Part shown: positions 16,721 to 26,595 of the stretch, piece by piece
Layout of the letters: the number at the start of each line of letters is the position of its first letter
Numbering within the stretch: the first letter of the stretch is position 1
DNA from: Bacteroidia bacterium
GTDB lineage: Bacteria; Bacteroidota; Bacteroidia; Flavobacteriales; Flavobacteriaceae
Direction: 5' to 3'
Assembly: GCA_030425285.1 (NCBI GenBank)
Contig: JAUIAY010000001.1
Coordinates: 1,226,963 to 1,290,962, forward strand
DNA length: 64,000 nucleotides
Program-made: the position numbers and the translations under genes
The notes under the pieces: generated by a model
Databases searched by the model: none
The model's input: the letters and a program-made list of their open reading frames with translations, nothing else
What the model was told of the DNA's origin: nothing

Positions 16721-18670
16721 TTATTCTTCTTCGTCAGAATTATCATCCTTTGACTTAAATGGTCTTTTGCCAAATATTTTTTCTAGATTGTCCTTAAAGA
16801 TGACCTCTTTTTCGAGTAATACTTCAGCCAATTCCGTGAGTTTGTCTTTGTTTGCTTCCAAAAGACTAATAGCACGTTGGTATTGCTCTTCAATGATGCT
16901 TGATATTTCCTTATCAATCAATTCGGCTGTTTGCTCACTATAAGGTTTGGTGAAACCATATTCACTTTGTCCGGAAGAGTCATAGTAGGTTAAGTTTCCT
17001 ACTTTATCACTCAATCCATAGATTGTCACCATGGCACGTGCTTGTTTGGTGACTTTTTCCAAATCACTTAAAGCACCCGTAGAAATTTTATTGAAAATAA
17101 CTTTTTCTGCAGCACGACCTCCAAGAGCGGCACACATTTCGTCTAGCATCTGTTCCGGTCTTACAATCAAGCGTTCTTCTGGTAAGTACCAAGCTGCACC
17201 CAATGAACGACCTCTTGGGACAATAGTAACTTTTACCAACGGAGCTGCATGTTCTAACATCCAACTAACGGTAGCATGACCAGCTTCGTGATAGGCTACA
17301 GCTTTCTTTTCATCTGGTGTGATGATTTTATTTTTCTTTTCCAATCCACCAACAATACGGTCAACTGCGTCTAAGAAATCTTGTTTATCAACCGATTTTT
17401 TTCCTTGTCTTGCGGCAATTAAAGCTGCTTCGTTACAAACATTGGCAATATCGGCTCCAGAAAATCCTGGTGTTTGTTTTGATAAGAAATCAATATCCAA
17501 GCCTTTTGCCTTTTTAAGTGGTCTTAAGTGCACTTCAAATATTTCCTTACGCTCTCTAACATCTGGAAGATCGACGAAAATCTGTCTGTCAAAACGCCCA
17601 GCACGCATTAGTGCCTTATCTAAAATGTCAGCTCTGTTGGTAGCGGCTAGAACAATAACGTTGGTGTTTGTTCCAAAACCGTCCATTTCTGTCAACAACT
17701 GATTTAAAGTGTTTTCACGCTCATCGTTACTTCCAGACATAGCATTTTTACCTCTGGCACGACCAATAGCATCAATTTCATCAATAAAAATGATAGCAGG
17801 TGATTTTTCTTTAGCTTGCTTAAATAAATCACGAACTCTAGAAGCACCAACACCAACAAACATCTCAACAAAATCAGAACCTGACAGTGAGAAAAACGGT
17901 ACTTTAGCTTCGCCTGCTACAGCTTTAGCCAATAAAGTCTTACCAGTCCCTGGAGGGCCTACCAGCAATGCGCCTTTAGGAATTTTACCTCCCAAAGAGG
18001 TATATTTTTCAGGATTTTTCAAGAAATCAACAATTTCTTGTACTTCTTCTTTGGCACCTTCTAACCCAGCAACATCTTTAAAAGTCGTTTTAACTTCAGT
18101 GTTTTGGTCAAATAGTTTGGCTTTAGATTTTCCAATGTTGAAAATCTGTCCGCCAGCACCACCGCCAGCACCACCAGACATACGTCTCATGATGAAAATC
18201 CAAACACCAATTAATAATATAAATGGGAGGATACCTATTAAGAAATCGCCCCAAAGGTTTTGTTCTGTTTTATACTCTATTCGTGGTTTTGGGTCTAAAT
18301 TTTCAGAGTTGACTATCTGAGCGATGTCATCTTCAAAATTCTGTAAGTCTCCAAATTCAAAGGTATAGTTTGGCAACCTTGTAGCAGTTGGTAAGAAATT
18401 GGTAGGCTTTGATTTTTTATGGACCTCTTTAGATTCGGCTTCTTTTGTCAAATATACTTTGGCCTCACGTCGGTTTACAATTTCAACTTTCTCAATATCA
18501 CCATCCCGTAAGTAGTTTATGAATTGGGAAGGCGTGGTAGGATTGGCATCCTGAAAGCCACTACCGCCTAAAATATTCAATACTAGAAATATACCAATAA
18601 TGCCAGCGTAAATCCAATAAGGGCTAAACTTGGGCTTTTTATTTTTAGGTTTTTTGTTGTCGTTTGTCAT
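16721..18670 (-). CDS. ftsH: ATP-dependent zinc metalloprotease FtsH
   Basis: A 649-residue, membrane-anchored hexameric AAA+ protease that degrades membrane and regulatory proteins. It has one membrane helix at residues 18-36, a periplasmic domain and a second helix at about 143-160, followed by a Gly-rich linker. Walker A GPPGTGKT is at 238-245, Walker B IIFIDEID at 293-300, and the zinc site HEAGH at 461-465. The tail is acidic ([10 protein letters not shown]). It starts 8 bp after rsfS in the same direction. Confidence 0.98.
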   Translation of the reverse strand: MTNDNKKPKNKKPKFSPYWIYAGIIGIFLVLNILGGSGFQDANPTTPSQFINYLRDGDIEKVEIVNRREAKVYLTKEAESKEVHKKSKPTNFLPTATRLPNYTFEFGDLQNFEDDIAQIVNSENLDPKPRIEYKTEQNLWGDFLIGILPFILLIGVWIFIMRRMSGGAGGGAGGQIFNIGKSKAKLFDQNTEVKTTFKDVAGLEGAKEEVQEIVDFLKNPEKYTSLGGKIPKGALLVGPPGTGKTLLAKAVAGEAKVPFFSLSGSDFVEMFVGVGASRVRDLFKQAKEKSPAIIFIDEIDAIGRARGKNAMSGSNDERENTLNQLLTEMDGFGTNTNVIVLAATNRADILDKALMRAGRFDRQIFVDLPDVRERKEIFEVHLRPLKKAKGLDIDFLSKQTPGFSGADIANVCNEAALIAARQGKKSVDKQDFLDAVDRIVGGLEKKNKIITPDEKKAVAYHEAGHATVSWMLEHAAPLVKVTIVPRGRSLGAAWYLPEERLIVRPEQMLDEMCAALGGRAAEKVIFNKISTGALSDLEKVTKQARAMVTIYGLSDKVGNLTYYDSSGQSEYGFTKPYSEQTAELIDKEISSIIEEQYQRAISLLEANKDKLTELAEVLLEKEVIFKDNLEKIFGKRPFKSKDDNSDEEE

Positions 18671-18678
18671 TAATCTGC

Positions 18679-19050
18679 TTAATAGTTTGTTTCAATCACA
18701 GTTGTTTTGGCGTCTCCCCAAAGGCTTTCAATGTCATAATATTCGCGAATGTGTTTTTGGAAAACATGAACGACCACGTTAACATAATCCATAAGTACCC
18801 ACTCGGCATTATCTTCTCCTTCAATGTGCCAAGGTTTGTCTTTAAGCTCTTTGCTTACTTTTTTCTGAATGGAATTAACAATGGCATTTACTTGTGTGTT
18901 TGAAGTTCCTTCGCAAACTATAAAATAGTCGCAAACCGTGTTTTCAATCTCCCGTAAATCTAGAATGTTTATTTCCTTCCCCTTTACATCTTCAATCCCG
19001 CTTAATATAGAAGTTATTAATTGGTCTGCATTAGAATGTTTTTTCGCCAT
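18679..19050 (-). CDS. rsfS: Ribosome silencing factor RsfS
   Basis: A 123-residue RsfS/Iojap-family protein that binds L14 and blocks subunit joining when nutrients are low. Family marks are ICEGTSNTQVNAI-like residues (IVCEGTSNTQV), KPWHIEGEDNAEWVLMDYVN and VVHVFQKHIREYYDIESLW. The length is normal. It is the first gene of the rsfS-ftsH run and is divergent from birA. Confidence 0.95.
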   Translation of the reverse strand: MAKKHSNADQLITSILSGIEDVKGKEINILDLREIENTVCDYFIVCEGTSNTQVNAIVNSIQKKVSKELKDKPWHIEGEDNAEWVLMDYVNVVVHVFQKHIREYYDIESLWGDAKTTVIETNY

Positions 19051-19069
19051 TAACTTGATTTAATTTGTG

Positions 19070-19077
19070 CAAAGTTA
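19070..19077 (-). promoter_or_regulatory. -7 element upstream of rsfS
   Basis: Read on the minus strand, TAACTTTG matches TAnnTTTG, 19 bp before the rsfS ATG. No TTG was found at the expected distance, so support is partial. Confidence 0.4.
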
Positions 19078-19144
19078 TTATTTTTTAGTTCTTTATAGTG
19101 TAAAAAAATCATAAGATTTTACCCTTATAAATTATCACCATTAC

Positions 19145-19876
19145 ATGCATATTATCAAACTTAATGCCACCGATTCCACGAATTCATATTTAAGGCAATT
19201 AAGTAACTCAAAAACCTTGGAGGATTATACGGTTGTTGTTACCGATTTTCAGGAAGCTGGTAGAGGGCAAATGGGAACGGTTTGGAAATCTGAATCCGGT
19301 AAAAACCTGATGTTTAGTGTATTTAAGGATATATCGTTTCTGGATGTGACTTCTAATTTTTATATCAGTCGAGTAGTGTCATTGGCCCTGGTAAAAACCT
19401 TGCAACAGTTTTATGTTCCAAAATTAAGTATTAAGTGGCCTAACGACATTTTGTCAGAAAACAATAAAATATGTGGTGTTTTGATTGAAAATATCCTAAA
19501 AGTAGATTCCTTAAAATCAACTATTATTGGTATTGGGCTGAATGTAAATCAAACCGATTTTGGTGATTTGACTCGAGCTTCTTCTCTGAAACTTCTGACT
19601 GGAACTCATTTTAATTTAGATGAAATATTGTTGAATTTTCTAAATAATTTACAATACTATTTTGAAAAATTGGAAAAACAACAACTCAAAATGCTAAAGA
19701 GGGATTATGAAAATTATCTCTTTAGAAAAGATAAACCCTCAACATTTCAGGACGTTGAGGGAAATTTATTTTCAGGATATATCAAGCAAGTAACCGAATC
19801 AGGCTGTCTTCAAGTACTTTTGGAAGATGAAAAAATAGCCAACTTTGACTTAAAAGAAATTACCTTGCTATATTAA
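19145..19876 (+). CDS. birA: Biotin--[acetyl-CoA-carboxylase] ligase
   Basis: A 243-residue cytosolic ligase that attaches biotin to the acetyl-CoA carboxylase carrier protein. It starts directly with the catalytic domain, without the N-terminal DNA-binding domain of the E. coli protein, so it is probably not a repressor. Signatures are DSTNSYL near the N-terminus, the biotinyl-AMP loop AGRGQMGTVWKS, and LSIKWPNDIL followed by KICGVLIEN. Its stop overlaps the convergent SRPBCC gene by 4 bp. Confidence 0.95.
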   Translation: MHIIKLNATDSTNSYLRQLSNSKTLEDYTVVVTDFQEAGRGQMGTVWKSESGKNLMFSVFKDISFLDVTSNFYISRVVSLALVKTLQQFYVPKLSIKWPNDILSENNKICGVLIENILKVDSLKSTIIGIGLNVNQTDFGDLTRASSLKLLTGTHFNLDEILLNFLNNLQYYFEKLEKQQLKMLKRDYENYLFRKDKPSTFQDVEGNLFSGYIKQVTESGCLQVLLEDEKIANFDLKEITLLY

Positions 19877-20268
19877 ATAGCGTTTGGAATATTGGTTGAT
19901 AAAGTTTCAATGAATTTTGAGATTGGGCCTTTGATCATCATGGCCATCATAGGATTAAAGTCTCCGTTGAAAACCAATTGAACATCGCTTTTGGCAGGTT
20001 CAATTTCGATGATATTGCCAACCAATGAAAAATCTATTTTGCCACCAGCTGCACCCAAAACAATTTTATTGGGAGCTATTACCTCTTTCTTTTTTAGCGT
20101 GATTTCGGGCATGCCTTTTAAGGCAAACAAAAAGGTGTCTTCGTCAATAATTTCAAATTTGCTAATGTTTTCAGGCATTAGTTTTTCAAAGTTTTTGACA
20201 TCCGATAAAAAGTCAAATACATCTTGAGGAGATTTGTTAACAGTTGTTTTAGGTGATTCTAAATTCAT
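19873..20268 (-). CDS. SRPBCC (START-like) protein
   Basis: A 131-residue cytosolic protein with a helix-grip fold pattern. It begins with KTTVNKSPQDVFDFLSDVKN, the typical strand-helix opening, followed by alternating beta strands (FLFALKGMPEITLKKKEV, VQLVFNGDFNPMM) and a C-terminal helix (GPISKFIETLSTNIPNAI). This family binds lipids or polyketide-like ligands; no ligand can be deduced. It follows pyrE in the same direction and is convergent with birA. Confidence 0.82.
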   Translation of the reverse strand: MNLESPKTTVNKSPQDVFDFLSDVKNFEKLMPENISKFEIIDEDTFLFALKGMPEITLKKKEVIAPNKIVLGAAGGKIDFSLVGNIIEIEPAKSDVQLVFNGDFNPMMAMMIKGPISKFIETLSTNIPNAI

Positions 20269-20295
20269 AATTATGTATTGTTTTCTATTGAGATA

Positions 20296-20940
20296 TCAAT
20301 TAGCGTTCCATTCTGCAGGATTGGCATTCCAAGATGTTAAAATGTCCTGTTCCTTACTGGAAATGTAATTAGTGTGAAGCGCTTGTTCTAACAAAGAATT
20401 GTAATCACTCAATGTCAACAATTGAACATTTTCCTTTTCAAAATTATCTTTGGAAACTTGAAAGTCGTAAGAGAAAATCGCTATCATACCTTTTACATTG
20501 GCTTTATTGGCTCTCAAAGCTTTAACAGCATTCAAACTGCTTTTTCCAGTACTAATAAGGTCTTCCACTACGACCACATTTTGTCCACCTGCCAAATGAC
20601 CTTCAATTTGATTTTGTCTACCATGACTTTTGGCTTCAGGTCTTACGTAAACAAAAGGTAAACCTAAATATTCAGCTACCAACATGCCAATGCCAATAGC
20701 GCCTGTTGCAACACCAGCAATAACATCCGGTTTTCCGTATTGTTTTTCAATTTGCTTGGCCATGGTTTCGCGAATGTAATTGCGAATGGGCGGATAGGAC
20801 AGCACGATTCTGTTGTCGCAGTATATAGGTGATTTCCAACCAGATGCCCAAGTAAAGGGGTCTTTTGGTTGGAGTTTTATAGCATTTACCTGAAGTAAGA
20901 CTTCGGCAGTTTTTCTGGCAGTGTGTTTGTTGAAGATCAT
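20296..20940 (-). CDS. pyrE: Orotate phosphoribosyltransferase
   Basis: A 214-residue cytosolic enzyme of UMP synthesis that joins orotate to PRPP. VVVVEDLISTGKSSLNAV is the PRPP-binding loop, VIAGVATGAIGIGMLVAEYL the phosphate loop, and YVRPEAKSHGRQNQIEGHL the flexible loop of type I OPRT. The length is normal. It has its own promoter directly before the ATG and is followed by the SRPBCC gene. Confidence 0.97.
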   Translation of the reverse strand: MIFNKHTARKTAEVLLQVNAIKLQPKDPFTWASGWKSPIYCDNRIVLSYPPIRNYIRETMAKQIEKQYGKPDVIAGVATGAIGIGMLVAEYLGLPFVYVRPEAKSHGRQNQIEGHLAGGQNVVVVEDLISTGKSSLNAVKALRANKANVKGMIAIFSYDFQVSKDNFEKENVQLLTLSDYNSLLEQALHTNYISSKEQDILTSWNANPAEWNAN

Positions 20941-20945
20941 GGTGG

Positions 20946-20953
20946 CAAAATTA
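20946..20953 (-). promoter_or_regulatory. -7 element directly upstream of pyrE
   Basis: On the minus strand TAATTTTG ends five bases before the ATG, which predicts a nearly leaderless mRNA. The closest TTG upstream is at a 25-nt spacing, slightly longer than usual. Confidence 0.5.
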
Positions 20954-21069
20954 CATTTTTTTTAGATAATCTCCATTTCAAAATTTGATATAAAATTATT
21001 TTTTAAAGTCTTTGAAGTGACTTAAAAATTGATATTTTTACAAAACTTAAAACGATTAGTACTCAAGGT

Positions 21070-21651
21070 ATGTATAAAGTTTTTGTTAACGATAAACCTA
21101 TTATCTTAACAACAGAGGTAGAAAAAGAAAGTAAATTCAAGAACTATCTTTTGAAATCTGTCAATATCCGAAAAGTTATTAAAGAACTGAATACGACTTC
21201 AATTAAGGAAGTTAGACTTGTACATCACAACGAAGACAAACTCCTTAAATTATTTCTCAAAAAATTACCGAATGTCATCGCTGGAGGCGGTAAGGTTTTA
21301 AATAAAAATGGTGACGTGTTATTTATATTTAGAAATGGCAAATGGGACTTACCCAAAGGCCGAACCGAAAAAAAGGAATCGATTGAAGTATCGGCTATTC
21401 GCGAAGTAGAGGAAGAGACAGGTGTAACGGGTTTGGAAATTATAAAACCTTTGGACACAACGTATCATATTTTTAAGCGTAACGGCAGATTTCGAATTAA
21501 AATAACGCATTGGTTTGAAATGACTACGAATTTTAAAGGTAAATTTAAACCAGAAGAATCCGAAGGCATAACTAAAGTAGCTTGGTTGAATTCTGAAGAA
21601 AGCCAAGAGGCCTTGGAAAATTCCTATGCTAATATCAGATCATTAATTTAG
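21070..21651 (+). CDS. Nudix hydrolase
   Basis: A 193-residue protein with a complete Nudix box, GRTEKKESIEVSAIREVEEE-TGV (about residues 97-119), which binds the catalytic divalent metal. The N-terminal 60 residues are an added domain (YKVFVNDKPIILTTE), typical of this Bacteroidota subfamily. It hydrolyses a nucleoside diphosphate-linked compound that cannot be named. It is convergent with the peptidase gene, with a 9-bp tail overlap, and divergent from pyrE. Confidence 0.9.
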   Translation: MYKVFVNDKPIILTTEVEKESKFKNYLLKSVNIRKVIKELNTTSIKEVRLVHHNEDKLLKLFLKKLPNVIAGGGKVLNKNGDVLFIFRNGKWDLPKGRTEKKESIEVSAIREVEEETGVTGLEIIKPLDTTYHIFKRNGRFRIKITHWFEMTTNFKGKFKPEESEGITKVAWLNSEESQEALENSYANIRSLI

Positions 21652-23370
21652 TCTATAAACGGGATATCGCATATGAGCTTTTTCGTAATGATTGGAGCGC
21701 TCAAAAATCCAATTGAGCTGGGCATACCAGTTATTTGCAAATTGAGAATCTGATTCTTTTTTCTTTTCAAATTCGGTTCTTAATTCAGTATTAGTGTTCA
21801 ATAATTCCAACGCTTCATCTTCAAAAACATAAGGGGAAAAGCCTTCCTTTTGTTGCAAAATGGTATCAAAGAAATTCCAATTGAAAAAAGAATCAGGAGC
21901 TTGCGGTTCCAAAGTTTCTAATAAATAGCGCACACCAGCTTGGTTTGTTGAGATTACATAACCACCTTTTCGGAAAGTTATTTCTTCTTCTAATGAGTTA
22001 ACTTCTGTGTTATAATGCATATAGTGCCCTTCATATGCTGACTTTCGGGTTTCAAAATTTGAAATTCTGTAGGACTCAACTAGCATGGTTGAGTCTTTTT
22101 CAAGGCGATTCATTTCAATTTGATTTAATTTTAATAAATCAATGACATTATGCCAACCTTGTGGAATAATGTAAGCTCTTGGTACCGTTACTTCAATACT
22201 GGGTTTAAAATAGTTTTTGTAAACCACCTCTTTTGTAAAAGGTTTGTTACGGTCATATTTTAAACGGTTACTACCAGTAATCTCACTTTTTATAAATTCC
22301 CCTTCGTAACCCTTAAATTGTAAGGTGCTGGCTTGGTTTTCATCTATTTCCCAATCCAAGGGATATTTTTTACCTATTCTGAATCCATTAAAAGCTACTT
22401 CTCTCAGCAGACCAATTTCTTCGTAGTTTTCCTCAATTACTTCAATCATACTTATCATGAGTTCATAAGTACCTTCAACCCGTTGCCTGTAGGGTTTAAG
22501 CATGTGTGTTTCTACCATCATGCCCAAAGTGTTCCAAAGCGTTGTATAGCCTGTTGAATATCGCGGGTAATCCATAAACTGACTAAATCCTTTTTCAGGA
22601 ACCTGATTAAAAACATTTACATAAGGTGTAATGTCCCAGTTTTTTTGAGCCAGTTTGCTTTCCAATTGCGGCATAAGAGCTTCATGTAAAAATTCTCCAA
22701 GAGAACCACCTAGTTTATTATGCTGGGTGAATAAATGCGTTAAGGTGTATTGGTAATCAGCGCCATTACTCACATGGTTGTCAATAAAAACGTCAGGTTT
22801 TAATAAATGAAAAATTTGGGCAAAGGTTTTGGCATTTTCAGTATCACATTTTATGAAATCACGATTCAAATCATAGTTTCTGGCATTTCCTCTAAAACCA
22901 TATTCCTTTGGACCGTTTTGATTGGCGCGTGTTCCTGAATTTCGATTTAAACTACCACCAACATTATAAATTGGAATAGTTGCCAAAACGGTATTCTTGG
23001 GTAGGTTAATTCTGCCTTGAACCATATCGCGAAAGAGCATCATGGTGGCATCAATGCCATCACTTTCACCAGGATGGATGCCGTTGTTGATAAGCAAAAT
23101 ACGTTTGTTAGCTTGCCTAATTTTATTGAAATCAAATTCTTTATCTGGATTTAAGGTGACTAGATGCAAGGGTTCACCAGAATCGGTTTTTCCAATGGCT
23201 TGAATGGAAATTTCAGGATAGGTTTTTGCCAAATTTTCGTAATAAGAAATGGTTTGGTGATAGGTTGCTGTTTCGGTACCATTACTTTTTTCAAAGACGG
23301 TCACAAAATCTTGAGCAAACAAATTTTGAACCATCAAACAAGATATCAGAAAAACAAATAATCTATTCAT
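21643..23370 (-). CDS. Secreted M14-family zinc carboxypeptidase
   Basis: A 575-residue protein with a signal peptide (MNRLFVFLISCLMVQNLFAQ). The M14 zinc motif HxxE is at H99/E102 (NNGIHPGESDGIDA), and the third ligand His is in FIDNHVSNGADYQYT. The region NARNYDLNRDFIK supplies substrate-binding residues. The C-terminal 200 residues are a further beta-rich part. It is probably a periplasmic or extracellular metallocarboxypeptidase that trims peptides. It is a single gene. Confidence 0.9.
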   Translation of the reverse strand: MNRLFVFLISCLMVQNLFAQDFVTVFEKSNGTETATYHQTISYYENLAKTYPEISIQAIGKTDSGEPLHLVTLNPDKEFDFNKIRQANKRILLINNGIHPGESDGIDATMMLFRDMVQGRINLPKNTVLATIPIYNVGGSLNRNSGTRANQNGPKEYGFRGNARNYDLNRDFIKCDTENAKTFAQIFHLLKPDVFIDNHVSNGADYQYTLTHLFTQHNKLGGSLGEFLHEALMPQLESKLAQKNWDITPYVNVFNQVPEKGFSQFMDYPRYSTGYTTLWNTLGMMVETHMLKPYRQRVEGTYELMISMIEVIEENYEEIGLLREVAFNGFRIGKKYPLDWEIDENQASTLQFKGYEGEFIKSEITGSNRLKYDRNKPFTKEVVYKNYFKPSIEVTVPRAYIIPQGWHNVIDLLKLNQIEMNRLEKDSTMLVESYRISNFETRKSAYEGHYMHYNTEVNSLEEEITFRKGGYVISTNQAGVRYLLETLEPQAPDSFFNWNFFDTILQQKEGFSPYVFEDEALELLNTNTELRTEFEKKKESDSQFANNWYAQLNWIFERSNHYEKAHMRYPVYRLN

Positions 23371-23419
23371 AAAGGCAAGTTTTAAACTATAAACTTAATC
23401 AAATTCTAACAATATAAAC

Positions 23420-23449
23420 TTGTGCTTGTTCATATTAACCGTATTTTTG
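23420..23449 (+). promoter_or_regulatory. Promoter of the SulP transporter gene
   Basis: TTG (23420-23422), 19 nt, TATTTTTG (23442-23449). This matches the Bacteroidota pattern and lies 20 bp before the ATG at 23470. Confidence 0.65.
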
Positions 23450-23469
23450 CAGCCTGTAAAACGACCATC

Positions 23470-25092
23470 ATGACAGAGTTTATTAGAAAACGAGCGGCAA
23501 ATGCCAAAAACGATATTTTATCAGGTCTAACCGTTGCCTTGGCGTTGGTTCCAGAAGCCGTTGCTTTTGCTTTTGTTGCAGGCGTAGATCCTTTGGTTGG
23601 GCTATATGCTGCTTTTATGATTGGATTAATTACTTCTATTTTTGGCGGTCGTCCAGGAATGATTAGTGGAGCCACAGGTGCTTTGGCAGTGGTTATGGTT
23701 AATTTAGTTGCTGAAGGTAATGCTATGGGAGCACAAGGTGAGCAACTAGGCTTATACTATTTGTTTGCTACGGTTATTCTAATGGGTATCATTCAAATGC
23801 TGGCAGGTGTTTTTAAGTTAGGGAAGTTTGTGCGGTTAATACCACATCCTGTAATGATGGGCTTTGTGAATGGTTTAGCAATTGTTATTTTCCTATCACA
23901 GTTAGGCATGTTTATGACTGTTGAAAACGGGAAGGAAACCTGGTTGCATGGAACTGAATTATGGACTATGATTGGTCTTGTAGCCTTGACCATGGGAATT
24001 ATGTTTGGCTTGCCCAAACTGACCAAAAAGCTACCTGAAGCGTTAATGGCTATTTTAGTGGTTTCCGCCATTGTAATTTTTGGAAATTTAGACGTTGCTA
24101 CTGTTGGAAGTTTTATTAGAGAAGGTGGAGGTGAAGGGCTAAAAGGCGGCTTACCACAGTTTCAATTTGATGTCTTTAACAAAGTACCCTTTACATGGCA
24201 GACCTTAAAATTTATTGGTCCTTATGCCTTGATTTTAGCGGCCATTGGGTTGATAGAATCCTTAATGACCCTGAACTTAATTGATGAACTGACCGAAACC
24301 CGAGGGAATACCAATCGGGAATGTTTGGCACAAGGTGGCGCTAACATTGTGACAGGTCTGTTTGGTGGAATGGGTGGATGTGCCATGATTGGACAATCTA
24401 TAATTAATATTAAAGCAGGCGGCCGAACTAGGTTATCTGGTATCGTAGCGGCTGTTGCATTATTGATGTTTATTTTGTTTGCATCAGGTCTTATTGAACA
24501 AGTTCCCATAGCAGCTTTGGTAGGTGTTATGTTTATGGTAGTTATAGGAACTTTTGCATGGTCCAGTTTTAGAATTGCACGAAAAATTCCGCGCTCTGAT
24601 TTATTTGTATTGATTTTGGTTTCAGGTTTAACGGTATTGTTCGATTTGGCAATTGCTGTAATTGCAGGTGTTATTGTAAGTGCTTTAGTATTCTCTTGGG
24701 AAAATGCAAAACGTATTCGTGCTCGCAAACGCTTTAAGGATGATGGCACGAAGGTTTATGAAATTTGGGGCCCTTTATTCTTTGGTTCTATCAAAGCCTT
24801 TAACGAGAAATTTGATGTCAAAAATGATCCTCAATCGGTTGAAATAGATTTTGTTGAATCACGTGTGAGTGACCATTCGGCATTGGAAGCTATTTTTAAT
24901 TTGGTTGGAAAGTATGAGGCTGAAGGCAAATCCATAAAACTAAAACACTTGAGCGAAGATTGTAAAATCTTATTATACAAAGCCAGTCCTAAATTTCGGG
25001 AAGTCATTATTGAAGATATTGACGATCCACGTTACCATTTGGCAGCCAATCCTGAAGAGTTTCCAAAACCGCTTTCAGAATATAAGTTTTAA
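23470..25092 (+). CDS. SulP family inorganic anion transporter
   Basis: A 540-residue inner-membrane transporter (SLC26/SulP). DILSGLTVALALVPEAVAFA is the family's first-helix signature. It has about 12 membrane helices with GATGALAVVM and GGMGGCAMIGQS segments, and a C-terminal STAS domain (about residues 430-520, PLFFGSIKAFNEKF, VEIDFVESRVSDHSAL). The anion could be sulfate, bicarbonate or a dicarboxylate. I chose the ATG at 23470, since the upstream in-frame extension contains the promoter. Confidence 0.93.
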   Translation: MTEFIRKRAANAKNDILSGLTVALALVPEAVAFAFVAGVDPLVGLYAAFMIGLITSIFGGRPGMISGATGALAVVMVNLVAEGNAMGAQGEQLGLYYLFATVILMGIIQMLAGVFKLGKFVRLIPHPVMMGFVNGLAIVIFLSQLGMFMTVENGKETWLHGTELWTMIGLVALTMGIMFGLPKLTKKLPEALMAILVVSAIVIFGNLDVATVGSFIREGGGEGLKGGLPQFQFDVFNKVPFTWQTLKFIGPYALILAAIGLIESLMTLNLIDELTETRGNTNRECLAQGGANIVTGLFGGMGGCAMIGQSIINIKAGGRTRLSGIVAAVALLMFILFASGLIEQVPIAALVGVMFMVVIGTFAWSSFRIARKIPRSDLFVLILVSGLTVLFDLAIAVIAGVIVSALVFSWENAKRIRARKRFKDDGTKVYEIWGPLFFGSIKAFNEKFDVKNDPQSVEIDFVESRVSDHSALEAIFNLVGKYEAEGKSIKLKHLSEDCKILLYKASPKFREVIIEDIDDPRYHLAANPEEFPKPLSEYKF

Positions 25093-25096
25093 CAAA

Positions 25097-25546
25097 TTAG
25101 CGCATAGGCTTTTTTAGCTGCTCTTTTACGCGTTCAAAAGATTTTTTACTAGCTCTTTCCCAACGGTAAATTTTGTATTTTTTATTCTTGTTCGCTTCGT
25201 ATTTGGCTTTGCTCTCACGATTTTGTTTCAGCCAATTAAAACGCTTTTTAATAATGGTCTGTATCAGTTCATCTGACTTACCTATCGATTCTAAAGCATT
25301 TAATGCCGCCAATGATACATTTTGAACGTTGTCGTTCATGGCATGAATGAGAATTGGAATTGAAGATGGTTCTCCAACAAATTCCAAAGCTTCAGCAGCT
25401 AGTTTACGTGTTTTGTAGTTTCCTGACTTTAAAGCATATTCTAATTTTTCAACCTGCTCTGTTTGCATCCAATAGTTTATAGCATACTCGGACGGTTGCA
25501 TGAACCCACTTTTAAAAAGTAAATATGTTAAGTGATAGCGGATCAT
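25097..25546 (-). CDS. HEAT-repeat protein
   Basis: A 149-residue protein with one or two HEAT-type helical repeats in its middle (YKTRKLAAEALEFVGEPSSI, NVSLAALNALESIGKSDELI), followed by a highly basic tail (KYEANKNKKYKIYRWERASK). It is probably a protein-binding scaffold; no target is evident. It is convergent with the SulP gene (4 bp between stops). Confidence 0.75.
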   Translation of the reverse strand: MIRYHLTYLLFKSGFMQPSEYAINYWMQTEQVEKLEYALKSGNYKTRKLAAEALEFVGEPSSIPILIHAMNDNVQNVSLAALNALESIGKSDELIQTIIKKRFNWLKQNRESKAKYEANKNKKYKIYRWERASKKSFERVKEQLKKPMR

Positions 25547-25641
25547 TTTTAGAATAGTTCTTATACTTTATTAGTACAGAATTATGGTCACTTGTTACAA
25601 AAAACGAAAAGGAGGCGAAACCTAATAGTGTGGCTGTTCTA

Positions 25642-26115
25642 CTAATCTAAATTTCGAGATTGTCCGTTTAATAATTTCCAACCATCGGCACGTTTAATAA
25701 GTGTTCCCGATTCTATTATTTTGAAGTTGGAAATGGTTTGGGATGTGTCAATCATTTCGCCTTTTACAATACCGGAATAGTTGGCAATTTCTGATGATAA
25801 AGGAAATATCTCCAAAGCTTCAAATTCAAAGGAAATAGATTGAATGCTTTTGTTATTCTGAATAAGAATAGTTTTGATAGAGTCATACTTTATAGCCGAT
25901 TTGTAACCCGGTGGTACCCAGAAAAAATCATCGGAATCATCCAAATAATCAAATTCCGCAGGTAAACCATTTTGCTTGATAGCTTCGTGATACGCATCAA
26001 ACATGGTTTCAATTTCACTAATAACTTGTGATTTATCCAATGTTTTGGATGGCTCTTTTTTACAACTAAAGAACAGTATTGGAAGTAAAAGCGTAAAAAG
26101 ACGAATAAGTTTCAT
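25642..26115 (-). CDS. NTF2-like lipoprotein
   Basis: A 157-residue predicted lipoprotein (LLLPILFFSC, Cys about 18). The mature part has the layout of an NTF2/SnoaL-like domain: an opening helix (EIETMFDAYHEAIKQNG), a loop with FWVPPGYKSAIKY, and terminal strands ending in KRADGWKLLNGQSR. These domains serve as enzymes or binding modules, and here the function is open. It is 6 bp downstream of coaD in the same direction. Confidence 0.75.
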   Translation of the reverse strand: MKLIRLFTLLLPILFFSCKKEPSKTLDKSQVISEIETMFDAYHEAIKQNGLPAEFDYLDDSDDFFWVPPGYKSAIKYDSIKTILIQNNKSIQSISFEFEALEIFPLSSEIANYSGIVKGEMIDTSQTISNFKIIESGTLIKRADGWKLLNGQSRNLD

Positions 26116-26121
26116 GGTAAT

Positions 26122-26577
26122 TTATTTTACCCGAACACTGGCAGGTACCAATTTGGTATAGTCACCATCATTTCTAATAACATCGCGTACAATAGATGAC
26201 GAAATATAAGAGGTATTGGCAGCTGTTAATAAGAAAACAGTTTCTATTGGAGCTAAATCACGATTGGTGTGGGCAATGGCTTTTTCAAATTCAAAATCGG
26301 CAGGATTTCGCAACCCACGTAAGATGAATTTGACATTGTTTTTTTTGCAAAATTCCACCGTAAGGCCTTCATACGAAACAACCGTTACCTTGGGCTCATC
26401 TGCAAAGGCATCTTTGATAAACTGCATACGCTCGTCCAACGAAAACATGTATTTTTTTTCAGCATTGATGCCAATAGCTACAATAACTTCATCAAAAAGG
26501 TTCACTGCACGTTTGATGATATCGTAATGTCCTAGAGTAATTGGGTCAAATGATCCTGGGAAAATGGCTCGTTTCAT
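26122..26577 (-). CDS. coaD: Pantetheine-phosphate adenylyltransferase
   Basis: A 151-residue cytosolic enzyme that catalyses the fourth step of CoA synthesis, joining phosphopantetheine and ATP to dephospho-CoA. AIFPGSFDPITLGHYDII holds the TxGH nucleotide site, LRGLRNPADFEFE the substrate site, and TANTSYISSSIVRDV the ISSSxVR motif. The length is typical. It sits in ddl-coaD order. Confidence 0.97.
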   Translation of the reverse strand: MKRAIFPGSFDPITLGHYDIIKRAVNLFDEVIVAIGINAEKKYMFSLDERMQFIKDAFADEPKVTVVSYEGLTVEFCKKNNVKFILRGLRNPADFEFEKAIAHTNRDLAPIETVFLLTAANTSYISSSIVRDVIRNDGDYTKLVPASVRVK

Positions 26578-26595
26578 GTTTTAAAATTACAATTT